The notes: generated by a model from the sequence alone, not told the origin. A DNA stretch of 41,393 bases from Patescibacteria group bacterium (GCA_028718325.1 JAQUMB010000006.1:1-41393); one strand, 5' to 3'; shown: positions 23,985 through 33,369, counted from the first letter of the stretch. Made by a program: numbers and translations.

Positions 23985-24020
23985 TTAGATCCTCCAATAA
24001 GGTTTTTAACCTCAACTAAC

Positions 24021-24049
24021 ATTCTAATAGAATCCCCTAAAGCGGTCAA
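24021..24049 (-). promoter_or_regulatory. Promoter of ftsEX
   Basis: TTGACC (24044-24049), a 17-nt spacer and TAGAAT (24021-24026) on the minus strand. The short leader contains the hairpin AGGTT-AAA-AACCT before the Shine-Dalgarno. Confidence 0.75.
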
Positions 24050-24056
24050 CCATGAT

Positions 24057-25160
24057 TCAGGCTTTTTTTGGTTCAGATATTTCCTTTCTCAGATAAGCCT
24101 CGATGAATTCGTCTATTTTTCCGTCCAAGACAGCCTGGGTGTCAGCGGTTTCATATTGGGTTCGACCGTCTTTCACTAGTGTATATGGATGCAAAACATA
24201 TGAACGAATTTGACTTCCCCATTCTGCTGAAATTGGCTCACCTTTTAATTCCGAAAGTTCAGCAACATTTTTTTGCTTAGCCAATAAGGTTAGCTTTGAT
24301 TTCAAGACTTTGAGGGCGCCCTCTTTGTTTTGGAGCTGGCTTCTTTCATTCTGGGAGACGGCAGTCAGACCAGTCGGGAGATGTGTAATCCTAACAGCAG
24401 AATCAGTTGTATTGACACTTTGCCCTCCATGGCCACCTGACCTGAAAACATCAATTCGCAAATCTTTTTCGTCCAAAACAAATTCTTCTTTTTCTATCTC
24501 TGGTAGGACCTCAACCAAAGCAAACGATGTATGGCGGGCATTGTCTGCATCATATGGAGAAAGACGGACTAAGCGATGAACGCCAAACTCACTTTTTAGG
24601 TAACCATAAGCAAAAAAACCTTCTATTTTGACTGTAGCACTCTTAACCCCCGCTTCTTCCCCCCTAGTCTGTTCTATAATCTCGGTTTCAAAAGCTTGTT
24701 TCTCGGCAAATTTTAGATACATTCTAAGGAGCATTTCTGCCCAATCTTGAGCATCTGTTCCCCCGCTGCCGGCCGAGATTGACAGAATTGCGTTGTTCGC
24801 ATCATATTCACCGGAAAAGAGTAATTCAAATTCCGTTTTCTCGAACCTTTCTGTTATATCGGTCAGATTTGTTTCAAGTTCTTTTATAAGGCTATGGTCG
24901 TTATCACTAGTGTTTTCGATAAGTTCAGCCAGGTCATTAATCTCTTTTGTCAACCCATCCCATTTGTCCAAATGCGCCCTGATTGCTGATATTTTTTTCA
25001 TTGTCTCCTGAGCGACCGACTGGTCATTCCAAAAATCAGCAGCAGAAGAAGTTTTTTCTAGATCAGACAATTGTATTCGTTCTTCTTCGAGCTTTAAGAC
25101 ACTTAGAGCTTTCTCTAGCCTCTCACTTAATTTCTTGATCTGTGTTTTTAATTCATTCAT
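24057..25160 (-). CDS. prfB: Peptide chain release factor 2
   Basis: The 367-residue protein has the GGQ peptidyl-hydrolase motif at 245-247 (SGGHGGQSVN). In the stop-codon recognition loop the RF2 tripeptide SPF is SPY here (201-203, in LVRLSPYDADNARHTSF). There is no in-frame TGA near codon 25, so the programmed frameshift found in many prfB genes is absent. The factor releases at UAA and UGA, which fits the many TGA stops in the window. The ATG is 8 nt behind a perfect -10 box and has no Shine-Dalgarno, so the mRNA should be leaderless. Confidence 0.96.
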   Translation of the reverse strand: MNELKTQIKKLSERLEKALSVLKLEEERIQLSDLEKTSSAADFWNDQSVAQETMKKISAIRAHLDKWDGLTKEINDLAELIENTSDNDHSLIKELETNLTDITERFEKTEFELLFSGEYDANNAILSISAGSGGTDAQDWAEMLLRMYLKFAEKQAFETEIIEQTRGEEAGVKSATVKIEGFFAYGYLKSEFGVHRLVRLSPYDADNARHTSFALVEVLPEIEKEEFVLDEKDLRIDVFRSGGHGGQSVNTTDSAVRITHLPTGLTAVSQNERSQLQNKEGALKVLKSKLTLLAKQKNVAELSELKGEPISAEWGSQIRSYVLHPYTLVKDGRTQYETADTQAVLDGKIDEFIEAYLRKEISEPKKA

Positions 25161-25167
25161 AAATAGA

Positions 25168-25196
25168 ATTATAACAAGCTGAGCTTAATTCCCCAA
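25168..25196 (-). promoter_or_regulatory. Promoter of prfB (leaderless)
   Basis: TTGGGG (25191-25196), a 17-nt spacer ending in TGT, and TATAAT (25168-25173). Only 7 nt separate the -10 box from the ATG, so transcription should start at or beside the start codon. Confidence 0.75.
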
Positions 25197-25223
25197 GCTT
25201 TATGAGAGCAATTGTCTAGGTGG

Positions 25224-27584
25224 TTATAGTTTTTTGAAAGATTTATTTAGTCGGATACGACTTCTTCGGTACATCACTCCAGCGCTCCCGATACCGATTG
25301 TGGCTAGAGTTCCTGCAATAACTTCTATCGGACCTGAGACTGGCAAACTAGTAACTCCCTGGATGATAGTCGTCGGAGTAGTTGGAATTTGCTGGTTCCC
25401 AAACTCGATATAAGAGGTTGGATTTTCTTTATTTATGTTGACCCTTTGACTTGTCGGGGTGATATTTTTCCAGCCCCCCTGCGTTTCTTCAGAGACGGTA
25501 TAGACACCACTTTCTAAATCCTTAAAAGTAACCTCACCTTCACCGTTGGTTACAAAATCACGAGTCAATTTATCGCCAGTGAGCCTGATCTTCCATCCCT
25601 GAAGCCAGAGTTCATCCTTGTCACGGATTGCATTGCCATTGGCATCTTCATATTTTCGAGCAACAATGGTGAATCTATCGGGGTAAACTGGTATTTTTTG
25701 GTTCCCAAATTCCACATAGCCATCCTTGTTATTCTGATTTACGGTGACAGTCTGTGATATCGGGGTGATATTTTTCCATGGACTCTGCAGCACCTCACGG
25801 ACTGTATAAGTCCCGGCAGGAAGATTCCTGAAGATAACTTCCCCATCGCTATTAGTTGAAGCATCCTTGGAAATGTTGTTACCCCTCAGCTGTATCATCC
25901 AGCCGATCAGCCAATCTTCTTTGCCTTCATGCGTGCCAGATCCATTTAAATCCTCGTATTTCTTTACCTTGACCTGATATTTTTCAACTGGACAGTAGGT
26001 TGCTGTTGTAGCCTGACAAGCTGACTGACTTGCATAGCAAGGTTTCCCAGTTCCAGATTGACAGGCTGTCGTATCTTTAAAATTTGTCGTAGAGCCGCAA
26101 CCTGTAGATGAGCTGCAAAAGTATAATTTTGGATTTGGTACAGGACAATTGGTGCCAGCTGTTGTCTTACACTCAGCATCTGTTTTGTAACAAGGCTTTC
26201 CAATCCCTGACTGGCAAGCAGTAGTAGTGTCATAACTTTGTGTTGACGCACAGCTTGTCGAGGAGTTGCAGTAATAGAAGGTTGATCGCGATACAGGACA
26301 ATAAGTTGTTGCTGTCGCCGTACAAGAGGACTGGCTTGTATAGCAAGGTTTTCCTGTACCAGACTGACATGCACTGGTCGAATCATAGCCATTTGTTGAA
26401 GTACAACCCGATGAAGAACTACAATAATATAAAGTCGGACTTGAGGCTGGGCAAAGAGTTGATGATGTTGCCTTGCACTCAGCTTCGGTGCTATAACAAG
26501 TTTTTCCTGTGCTGGACTTGCAGGCTAAAGTGTCCTTATAATTTGTTGTTGATTCACATGACGTAGAGGTGCTACAGAAGTATAGCTTTGGGTTTGGTAC
26601 AGGACAATTTGTGGCAGCAGTTGCTTTGCACTCGCTGTCGGTCTTGTAGCATGGTTTTCCAACGCCGGTCTGACAGGCAGTCGTATCTTTGTAGGCAGCT
26701 GTCGATATACAATCGCTAGCTGTGCCACAGTAGTATAGCGTTGGATTTACCTCAATTTTTTGATTGCCAAAGCGAACAATTTCATCTGTGGATCCCGTAA
26801 CTGTTACCGAGAGGTTACCATTTTTACAAGACGTACATTTCCACCCATCCTTTTGTCTTTCCGTGATTGTGTAAGAACCTGGCTTGAGGTTAATAAAAGC
26901 AAACTCTCCATCTGCATTTGTCGTTCCAGTTGTATCTCTCTCAGGACCGCTGATGTGAAATGTCCAACCGCTTAGCCATGGCTCAGTTCCCTGTCTGGAT
27001 CCATCACCATTTAAATCGTTATATTTTTTAACAGTAATTCGATGGTTAGGAATCTTTACCCCGACACCTTTTACAGGATTTCCGCAAGACTTGATAATTG
27101 CGTATGCCATACTCCCATCCTGGTTAACGTAGACAAAGGCAGGTATGCTATCGGAAGCAAAACTTACGCTTGTTGGTCGCCAGTACACTGGATAAGAAAA
27201 ACGATCATCTTTGCTTGATCCGGGCATAAACTCACGACCGGCACTATGTGCGCCAGTGTGAACCGTTGAGCCCCCTACAGTAACTTTTCCGTTTTTGTAG
27301 ACAGTTCCGTCTTCGAGCTTGCCAAACTGATCTTGTTCAATACCTAATGTATTATAAAGATGTGTTAGTTGGACAGAACTTTGATACGGTTGTCCAGTAC
27401 CGCTATTTAACTTATTTTTTAATTCGCCGATGGAATAAGCTCCGCCATATATGATGGCATTTGTATCGTTGTCCCGCGGTTGATTGGCTTTCGCAATCGG
27501 TATGGCGACAACGGCTATTACAACAATAGCACACAACAATAAAAGTGTTCTTTTGAACCACTTTTTCCTTGTTATACTCTTCAT
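25224..27584 (-). CDS. Sortase-type surface protein with B domains and Cys-rich repeats
   Basis: The 786-residue protein has a signal peptide (about 1-33), an N-terminal domain (about 40-180) that I cannot name, a SdrD B-type/CNA-B-type domain (181-280) with the acidic loop NDLNGDG, five Cys-rich 51-residue repeats (283-535), two more B domains (about 536-645 and 648-740), and an LPxTG-like signal LPVSG (747-751) followed by a membrane segment and RRSRIR. B domains are rigid stalk modules, usually Ca-stabilised. The protein should be exported by SecA and anchored by the sortase at 13544-14515. A CcdA-like protein lies immediately upstream. A hairpin precedes the GAGGAG Shine-Dalgarno. Confidence 0.9.
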   Translation of the reverse strand: MKSITRKKWFKRTLLLLCAIVVIAVVAIPIAKANQPRDNDTNAIIYGGAYSIGELKNKLNSGTGQPYQSSVQLTHLYNTLGIEQDQFGKLEDGTVYKNGKVTVGGSTVHTGAHSAGREFMPGSSKDDRFSYPVYWRPTSVSFASDSIPAFVYVNQDGSMAYAIIKSCGNPVKGVGVKIPNHRITVKKYNDLNGDGSRQGTEPWLSGWTFHISGPERDTTGTTNADGEFAFINLKPGSYTITERQKDGWKCTSCKNGNLSVTVTGSTDEIVRFGNQKIEVNPTLYYCGTASDCISTAAYKDTTACQTGVGKPCYKTDSECKATAATNCPVPNPKLYFCSTSTSCESTTNYKDTLACKSSTGKTCYSTEAECKATSSTLCPASSPTLYYCSSSSGCTSTNGYDSTSACQSGTGKPCYTSQSSCTATATTYCPVSRSTFYYCNSSTSCASTQSYDTTTACQSGIGKPCYKTDAECKTTAGTNCPVPNPKLYFCSSSTGCGSTTNFKDTTACQSGTGKPCYASQSACQATTATYCPVEKYQVKVKKYEDLNGSGTHEGKEDWLIGWMIQLRGNNISKDASTNSDGEVIFRNLPAGTYTVREVLQSPWKNITPISQTVTVNQNNKDGYVEFGNQKIPVYPDRFTIVARKYEDANGNAIRDKDELWLQGWKIRLTGDKLTRDFVTNGEGEVTFKDLESGVYTVSEETQGGWKNITPTSQRVNINKENPTSYIEFGNQQIPTTPTTIIQGVTSLPVSGPIEVIAGTLATIGIGSAGVMYRRSRIRLNKSFKKL
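25974..26738 (-). repeat. Five tandem 153-bp Cys-rich repeats within the surface protein gene
   Basis: The repeats start at residues 283, 334, 385, 436 and 487, an exact 51-residue period. Each has six cysteines in the order LYYC, C-x-S-T, ACQSG-x-GKPCY, a C after about six residues, and a final CPV. An even cysteine number per unit suggests three disulfides each. Units 1 and 4 are closest in some blocks (CYKTDxECK, TNCPVPNPK), which points to internal duplication. Confidence 0.92.
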
Positions 27585-27598
27585 GCTTTGCTCCTCTT

Positions 27599-27620
27599 CA
27601 GGATAACTACTTTAATCCTG
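27599..27620 (-). promoter_or_regulatory. Hairpin just before the Shine-Dalgarno of the surface protein gene
   Basis: CAGGAT and ATCCTG (27599-27604 with 27615-27620) form a 6-bp stem with a 10-nt loop, ending a few bases before GAGGAG. It could tune translation. An extended -10 (TGT TATAAT) lies farther upstream near 27690. Confidence 0.4.
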
Positions 27621-27705
27621 ATAAAGATGTTTTTTTGTTTTATCGTTAGAGGATTTGCAATCTTTGTTGCAAAAAACTTCCACTGAAAAAATTATAACAC
27701 ATTTA

Positions 27706-28383
27706 CTAGAAAACAACCTTTAATATAGAGATTCCTAGGATAATCATAGCGATTGCTAAAACTAAGTGAAGCTTTCGTCCATGCTTTTCCTGTATGTTAA
27801 TAAATTTTTCAGTAGTGATCTTGTTTGTTGCTAGTACGAAAATAATAATTAGAGGCAAAACAAACATGAAATTATAGATAAACAAATATGGCAAACCGCG
27901 CCAAAAGGTTACGGTTGAGGACAAAAGTCCTACGATTGCAAGGTATATTGCCCCAGAGCAGGGAAATTCATATAGACCGATCAATATTCCCACTATGACA
28001 GCAGAGGCGATAGTTGCCTGATAAGCGTATTTACTGACTACGGCACGGACCTTCAAAGGAATTCGTATCGTAAACTTACCACCTGGCCAGAAATATTCTT
28101 TTATGTTGATCAGGCCAAAGATAATGACGATAATTGCAACAATTTTGCTGATGGGGTTAAAAGTAAAGGCGGTTCCTGCTCGCAAGAGACCTAGCCCAAT
28201 AAATAAATATGTTACATAGATTGAAATTACATAGAAGAGGCCGAAAGTAAAAATTTCTTTTCGACTTTTTTCTAGCGTAAACATCAATGAAATATAGATC
28301 AATAATAAAGAAATCGCACAAGGATTAAAACTATCGATAAAACCTGAAACTATTACGACCGGCAGTATGGGAGCCTGAATCAC
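27706..28383 (-). CDS. CcdA/DsbD-like thiol-disulfide membrane protein
   Basis: The 225-residue protein has about six membrane segments. The two conserved redox cysteines of the CcdA/DsbD transmembrane family are visible: C22 in SFNPCAISL and C142 in YEFPCSGAIYL. Such proteins carry reducing equivalents across the membrane. The start is GTG at 28383, 9 nt after the HAD gene, behind AAGGGAA. Its position directly upstream of the Cys-rich surface protein suggests it adjusts thiols of that protein or its oxidase; no thioredoxin-like partner is in the window. Confidence 0.88.
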   Translation of the reverse strand: MIQAPILPVVIVSGFIDSFNPCAISLLLIYISLMFTLEKSRKEIFTFGLFYVISIYVTYLFIGLGLLRAGTAFTFNPISKIVAIIVIIFGLINIKEYFWPGGKFTIRIPLKVRAVVSKYAYQATIASAVIVGILIGLYEFPCSGAIYLAIVGLLSSTVTFWRGLPYLFIYNFMFVLPLIIIFVLATNKITTEKFINIQEKHGRKLHLVLAIAMIILGISILKVVF

Positions 28384-28392
28384 CTTATTCCC

Positions 28393-29079
28393 TTAAATAT
28401 ATTTTAGAACTTCTGTTAAATTTTGAATCTTTTCGACTTTTTTATTGTCTCTAAATTTATCGTCTCGGTCAATAAGAATTGCCTTCAGCCCCAAATGTTC
28501 TGCACCGTAATAATCACTAATCAGGCTGTCCCCGACATGAATAGCTTCTTTGGGCTCTAGATTTAGTCTATTCAAGGCATGTTTGAAGATTTTTGGATTT
28601 GGCTTTTCTACCCCTTCCTCTTCAGAAGTCATAATAAACTTAAAATATTTATCTATCGCAAAGTGAACAAAAAAGTTATTCAGCTGACTTTTTTCATTTG
28701 AAACACAGGCGATGATAATCCCTTTGTTTTCTAAGTCCACAAGTGTATCAATCACGTCATCGTAAAGCACAAAATTTTCAGGATTTGACCAGGCTTCATA
28801 GAGAAGTTTCTTGCCAGCAGTTTTTAGATCTCCCTGATAATCTAACAGCTCTAGTATTTTTTGGTTGAAGCCGTCCCAAGCCAGATCACCATTTTCTGAC
28901 ATCATCCTAGCGGCTTTTTCTTCGGTATTGATAACTATCTTATCCCAGACCTGCTTCATTTTGTCAGGAGACACGTCAAATCCAGCGGTTTTTTTGATCA
29001 CTCTACAATACATGCCGATTTTATCCGGGTACGGTCCAAACAAGGTATCTATCGCATCAAAAAATACAGCTTTAATCAT
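28393..29079 (-). CDS. HAD superfamily hydrolase
   Basis: The 228-residue protein has the HAD motifs: MIKAVFFDAIDTLFG at the start (here D8-x-I-D11, with the usual DxDGT altered to DAIDT), ACVSNE (motif II), a Lys in EKPNPKIF (motif III) and VGDSLISDYYGA (motif IV). The helical cap after motif I places it among the subfamily I phosphatases. The substrate is unknown. It lies 2 nt after secA and 9 nt before the CcdA-like gene, so it is in the same operon. Confidence 0.88.
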   Translation of the reverse strand: MIKAVFFDAIDTLFGPYPDKIGMYCRVIKKTAGFDVSPDKMKQVWDKIVINTEEKAARMMSENGDLAWDGFNQKILELLDYQGDLKTAGKKLLYEAWSNPENFVLYDDVIDTLVDLENKGIIIACVSNEKSQLNNFFVHFAIDKYFKFIMTSEEEGVEKPNPKIFKHALNRLNLEPKEAIHVGDSLISDYYGAEHLGLKAILIDRDDKFRDNKKVEKIQNLTEVLKYI

Positions 29080-29081
29080 TT

Positions 29082-31703
29082 TTACTTACCGTGACACTTT
29101 TTGTATTTTTTGCCGCTACCACACCAACAGGGATCGTTTCGACCAATTTTATCTTTAGGCTTTATGCTTTTTTGTTTTTGCATACTAACCTCTCTTGCCT
29201 GAGGAGTAGCTTGTTGAATAGTTTTAGCTGACTCAGCCTCGGGTTCCGTGGCAACTTCTGCGCTAATTTCAGCCTTAAATATAAGATTAAAAATTTCTAG
29301 GTCGATAGCAGATAAAAGTTTTTTAAACATGTTATATGATTCATTTTTATACTCAACTAAAGGATCTTTCTGACCATAACCACGTAAACCGATGCCTTCA
29401 CGAAGGTGTGTCATGGCGTCGAGATGGTCAATCCAAAGCATGTCAATGGTTCTAAGGAATAAAGCTTTTTCTAGGATTCTCATTAACTCTGAACCTATTT
29501 TGGTTTCTTTTTGGTTATATTTTTCCTTCAAGATTGCTATAACGTTTTCCTTAGTTTTTTCAGTTGATTTTGATTTAGAAAGTTCGGATGAACCGGTAAT
29601 TGCCTGTATAGCCTTATCTAGTTCTTTAATATCAATTTCCCCGGTTTGTATATCTGAATGGTTAGTCACCAAATTTTCTGCTTCATTTTCAAAAATCTCA
29701 AAGACTTGATCTTTCATGTTTTCTGCCTTGATAGATTCAAGTCGCATTTTATAAATATAGGCCCGTTGTTTGTTCATGATATCGTCATATTCAACAAGAT
29801 GTTTTCTGATATCAAAATTATGTCCCTCAACTTTACGTTGAGCTGATTCTAGGGATCGAGATATCATAGAGTTTTGGATTGGCTGATTGTCTGGGAGACC
29901 CAAGCGATTCATAACGCCGCTGATTCTCTCACTTCCAAATATTCGCATCAAGTCATCATCTAGAGAAACAAAAAATTGTGTTGAGCCGGGATCTCCTTGT
30001 CTGGCTGTTCGTCCTCGTAGCTGATTATCGATTCGGCGCGACTCATGTCTCTCTGTCCCTATGACAAACAAACCGCCCAAATCCTTTACACCGCCTCCAA
30101 GAACGATATCAGTTCCGCGTCCAGCCATATTTGTAGCGACCGTTACAGCTCCTTTTTGTCCAGCTTTTGAAATGATCAAGGCTTCTTTTTCATGGTTTTT
30201 GGCGTTTAGAACCTCATGCTTGACCCCACCCTTCTTAAGAAGCTCACTTAATATCTCGTTTTTTTCGATAGAAACTGTTCCCACCAAAACCGGCCTGCCG
30301 ATTTCGTTTAATTCCCGAATTTTCTCTACCAGGGCCAAAAACTTGGCTTTTTCATTTTTATATATCACATCAGAGAAATCCTTACGAATATTTGGGTTGT
30401 TTGGGGGGATCGAGATAACATCAAGTTTGTATATTTTGGCAAACTCTTCTGCTTCTGTCTGTGCAGTACCGGTCATCCCGGCAAGCTTGACGTACAACCT
30501 AAAATAGTTTTGAAAGGAAATCGTGGCCAAGGTAAGGGACTCTCGTTTGATCTCAACGCCTTCTTTTGCCTCGATCGCCTGATGTAGCCCCTCTGAATAA
30601 CGCCTCCCCTCCATTAATCTTCCTGTAAACTCATCAACAATAACAATCTCTCCGTCTTTTACGACATAATCCTTGTCTTTCTTGAAAAGAGCATTAGCCT
30701 TCAGAGCCTGTTCGATATGATGGACGTTTTCAATGCCATATTCTTCATAAATATTGGTGACACCAAGAAGTTGCTCCATATGGGCAATCCCTTCGTCTGT
30801 TAAAGTTACGGCATTTTGCTTTTCATCAACCAAGTAATCTTTTTCAAAAGCAAGTTGTTTTACTAAATGATCTAACTGTACATATTTGTCTGTACTTTCC
30901 TCTGCAGGGGCCGAGATAATAAGAGGAGTTCTGGCTTCGTCAATTAAAATTGAATCAACTTCATCGACAATAGTATAATGCAATCTACGTTGAACCATTT
31001 GTTCAAGATTTTGGACCATATTGTCTCTTAGGTAGTCAAACCCAAATTCATTGTTAGTCCCATAAGTTACATCGGCATTATAAGCTTCTTTTCTGGAAAC
31101 TGGCCTCAAGTGTTTTGTTTTTTCATCTAAGGCGTTCTCGTCCTCAAAATCTTTATCATATACAAAAGATTGATCATGAATTATCGTACCAACTGTTACC
31201 CCGAGGAAGTTATAAACTTGGCCCATCCAACCGGCGTCACGACGAGCCAGATAGTCGTTTACGGTTACGATATGAACCCCTTTTCCTGTAATCGCGTTCA
31301 GGACGGCAGGCAAGGTAGCTACCAGGGTTTTCCCTTCACCAGTCATCATCTCAGCAATTTTGCCTTCATGGAGGACCATACCTCCTACCAATTGGACATC
31401 ATAGTGTCTTTGGCCCAAAGTTCGCCGAGCGGCCTCACGAGTTAACGTAAAGACTTCATTCATATATTCCCTTAGAATGTCATTTTCGATCTGCCTCAGT
31501 GACTCATTGTCTTCTTCCTGCTTTGCTTTTTTTTCTAGTTTTTGTGAAACTTCCTCTCTTATTACCTTGATTCTGTCTCTGATTTTGGCATCAGAAAGAG
31601 TCTTAATGCTCTCTTCCTGAACATTAATCTCATTTACATTTTTTTGATATTTATCAACAACTCGCTTATTAGCGTCGCCGAATATTTTTAATAAAAAAGA
31701 CAT
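29082..31703 (-). CDS. secA: Preprotein translocase ATPase SecA
   Basis: The 873-residue protein has the full SecA layout: Walker A MMTGEGKTLVA, the DEAD-box variant DEVDSILIDEARTPLI, the helicase motifs ATNMAGRGTDIVLGGG and QLRGRTARQGDPGSTQFF, the helical scaffold, and a C-terminal zinc-binding SEC-C motif (NDPCWCGSGKKYKKCHGK). It drives protein export through SecYEG and is needed for the M23 hydrolases, PEGA protein and LPVSG protein in this window. It follows hpf by 35 nt, with AGGT before ATG 31703. Confidence 0.98.
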   Translation of the reverse strand: MSFLLKIFGDANKRVVDKYQKNVNEINVQEESIKTLSDAKIRDRIKVIREEVSQKLEKKAKQEEDNESLRQIENDILREYMNEVFTLTREAARRTLGQRHYDVQLVGGMVLHEGKIAEMMTGEGKTLVATLPAVLNAITGKGVHIVTVNDYLARRDAGWMGQVYNFLGVTVGTIIHDQSFVYDKDFEDENALDEKTKHLRPVSRKEAYNADVTYGTNNEFGFDYLRDNMVQNLEQMVQRRLHYTIVDEVDSILIDEARTPLIISAPAEESTDKYVQLDHLVKQLAFEKDYLVDEKQNAVTLTDEGIAHMEQLLGVTNIYEEYGIENVHHIEQALKANALFKKDKDYVVKDGEIVIVDEFTGRLMEGRRYSEGLHQAIEAKEGVEIKRESLTLATISFQNYFRLYVKLAGMTGTAQTEAEEFAKIYKLDVISIPPNNPNIRKDFSDVIYKNEKAKFLALVEKIRELNEIGRPVLVGTVSIEKNEILSELLKKGGVKHEVLNAKNHEKEALIISKAGQKGAVTVATNMAGRGTDIVLGGGVKDLGGLFVIGTERHESRRIDNQLRGRTARQGDPGSTQFFVSLDDDLMRIFGSERISGVMNRLGLPDNQPIQNSMISRSLESAQRKVEGHNFDIRKHLVEYDDIMNKQRAYIYKMRLESIKAENMKDQVFEIFENEAENLVTNHSDIQTGEIDIKELDKAIQAITGSSELSKSKSTEKTKENVIAILKEKYNQKETKIGSELMRILEKALFLRTIDMLWIDHLDAMTHLREGIGLRGYGQKDPLVEYKNESYNMFKKLLSAIDLEIFNLIFKAEISAEVATEPEAESAKTIQQATPQAREVSMQKQKSIKPKDKIGRNDPCWCGSGKKYKKCHGK

Positions 31704-31738
31704 GATTTACCTATCTAATTTCTGGATTATTTATACCC

Positions 31739-32098
31739 TTACTGCCGGAATAGCCTTCTTAGTAGATCTTTACTGCGGCTAGCCAGCTTGTTTTTGTTAA
31801 CGGTTTTTTTATCCTTACTTTTTTTTAATTGAATCGTTATTTTTTTTTCAAGGACGTCTACGACTGAAAAAAGAGTTTTGCCTTCTGCTTTAGCTTTAAT
31901 ATCATTTCCAGGAATAATAACCAATGCTTTTCCCGCAAAAGCAATCTTCTTATTCTTTCTATGATTATTCTCTTCCAATGTAAGTTCAATTCCAATAATT
32001 TCATGCTGGTATTTATCAAGTTTTTCTAACTTTTCTTTAGCATACTTATCAACCTCTGGCGGGATAACGGTCTCGTGACCGTAGATAGTTATTTTCAT
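31739..32098 (-). CDS. hpf: Ribosome hibernation promoting factor (short HPF/RaiA type)
   Basis: The 119-residue protein matches the short HPF fold: MKITIYGHETVIPPEVDKYA, a basic beta-rich centre and the helix EGKTLFSVVDVLEKKITIQL. The C-terminal 20 residues are basic, but the dimerising tail domain of long HPF is absent. It binds the small subunit in slow growth and keeps ribosomes inactive. Its ATG overlaps the serS stop by one base (TAATG), so it is translated by coupling. Confidence 0.9.
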   Translation of the reverse strand: MKITIYGHETVIPPEVDKYAKEKLEKLDKYQHEIIGIELTLEENNHRKNKKIAFAGKALVIIPGNDIKAKAEGKTLFSVVDVLEKKITIQLKKSKDKKTVNKNKLASRSKDLLRRLFRQ

Positions 32099-33369
32099 TA
32101 TTTATCCTTTCTTTCGATTTTTGCCCTACCGACAACCTTCTGTAAAACTTCAGGGATCAAAACCGAACCATCTTTTTGCTGATTATTCTCCAAAATAGCA
32201 ATAATTGGTCGTGTCATAGCAATAGCCGTTCCATTTAACGTATGAACAAAATTTTTCGTCCCATTTTTGGACAGATATTTGATATTTAAAGCACGAGATT
32301 GATAATCAGTGCAGTTGGAGGTTGAAGTAATCTCAGCCCAATCACCCATGGAACCATTTTTATTTGGCTTTCCGGGCATCCAGGCTTCCAGGTCAAAGGT
32401 CCGATATGCTGGAGATCCAAGATCTGCAGTACAATGATCTATTACTCGATAAGGTATCTTCAAACTATCAAAAATTTCTTTTTCAATCTCTAATATCTCT
32501 TGATGAGCCTTCTCTGACTCACCGGGTGTTGTATAAATAAACATCTCGACTTTCGTGAATTGATGAACCCTGAAAATTCCTTTAGAAAACTTTGAATAAC
32601 TACCGGCTTCTGTTCTAAAACAATGCGATAAAGCTACATACTTTTTCGGTAACTCCAATTCTTTAAGTATTTCATCTTTATGATACCCGCCCATCGTTAC
32701 CTCGGCTGTCCCAATGAGGCTCAGATCAGAGTCTTCTATGTTATATATTTGGGTAGATTCACCTCGTGGATTATAACCCATTGCGTTTAGAACTTCTTTT
32801 TTTGCTAAATCAGGCGTGACAAAAGGAATAAAACCGTGCTTGATGGCGATTTGAAATGCATATTGTGTCAAGGCTAGTTCAAGTAAAGCCGCTTCGTTTT
32901 TCAAAAAGAAAAACTTGGCCCCGGTTATTTTAGAAGCTCTTTCGAAGTCAATTAGATCTAGCTTTTCAGCTAAAGAAACGTGATCTTTTGGCGTAAAAGT
33001 AAACTTTGTTGGTTTGAATTTATTTTCTATTACAGGGTTATCGTCTTCATTGTCACTAATTTTCACTTTTGGATGAGTCAGATTCGGGATTTGCATAAGA
33101 AGATCAAAATATTGATTCTCTATCTCGGATAGTGTCTTGCTAAGGGTTTCTTCTTTTTCTTTGTTTTTTGATAAAAGCTTTAATTCATTAGCAGTCGGTT
33201 TGCCTTTGAAACTATTTTTTTTGTTTCGGAGTTCATCGACCTCTTGGATTAACTTTACCCTTTTTTTGTCTAATCCCAAAAACTTATCAATATCGACCTT
33301 GCTACCCCGATTTTTTGAATTTGCCTTAATCTCATCTATATGTTCTCTAATATATGATATATCAAGCAT
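32098..33369 (-). CDS. serS: Seryl-tRNA synthetase
   Basis: The 423-residue length is normal. The N-terminal long coiled-coil arm that grips the tRNA long variable arm spans about 30-105. Class II motif 2 is FRTEAGSYSKFSKGIFRVHQ and motif 3 is MTRPIIAILENNQ. It charges tRNA-Ser in the cytosol. The ATG at 33369 has AAAGGAG 6 nt upstream. It is the first gene after the greA terminator on this strand and leads an operon with hpf, secA, the HAD and CcdA-like genes. Confidence 0.97.
   Translation of the reverse strand: MLDISYIREHIDEIKANSKNRGSKVDIDKFLGLDKKRVKLIQEVDELRNKKNSFKGKPTANELKLLSKNKEKEETLSKTLSEIENQYFDLLMQIPNLTHPKVKISDNEDDNPVIENKFKPTKFTFTPKDHVSLAEKLDLIDFERASKITGAKFFFLKNEAALLELALTQYAFQIAIKHGFIPFVTPDLAKKEVLNAMGYNPRGESTQIYNIEDSDLSLIGTAEVTMGGYHKDEILKELELPKKYVALSHCFRTEAGSYSKFSKGIFRVHQFTKVEMFIYTTPGESEKAHQEILEIEKEIFDSLKIPYRVIDHCTADLGSPAYRTFDLEAWMPGKPNKNGSMGDWAEITSTSNCTDYQSRALNIKYLSKNGTKNFVHTLNGTAIAMTRPIIAILENNQQKDGSVLIPEVLQKVVGRAKIERKDK

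Noticed and set aside
24057-25160. Programmed +1 frameshift in prfB
   Set aside because: The frame is continuous from the ATG with no internal TGA near codon 25.
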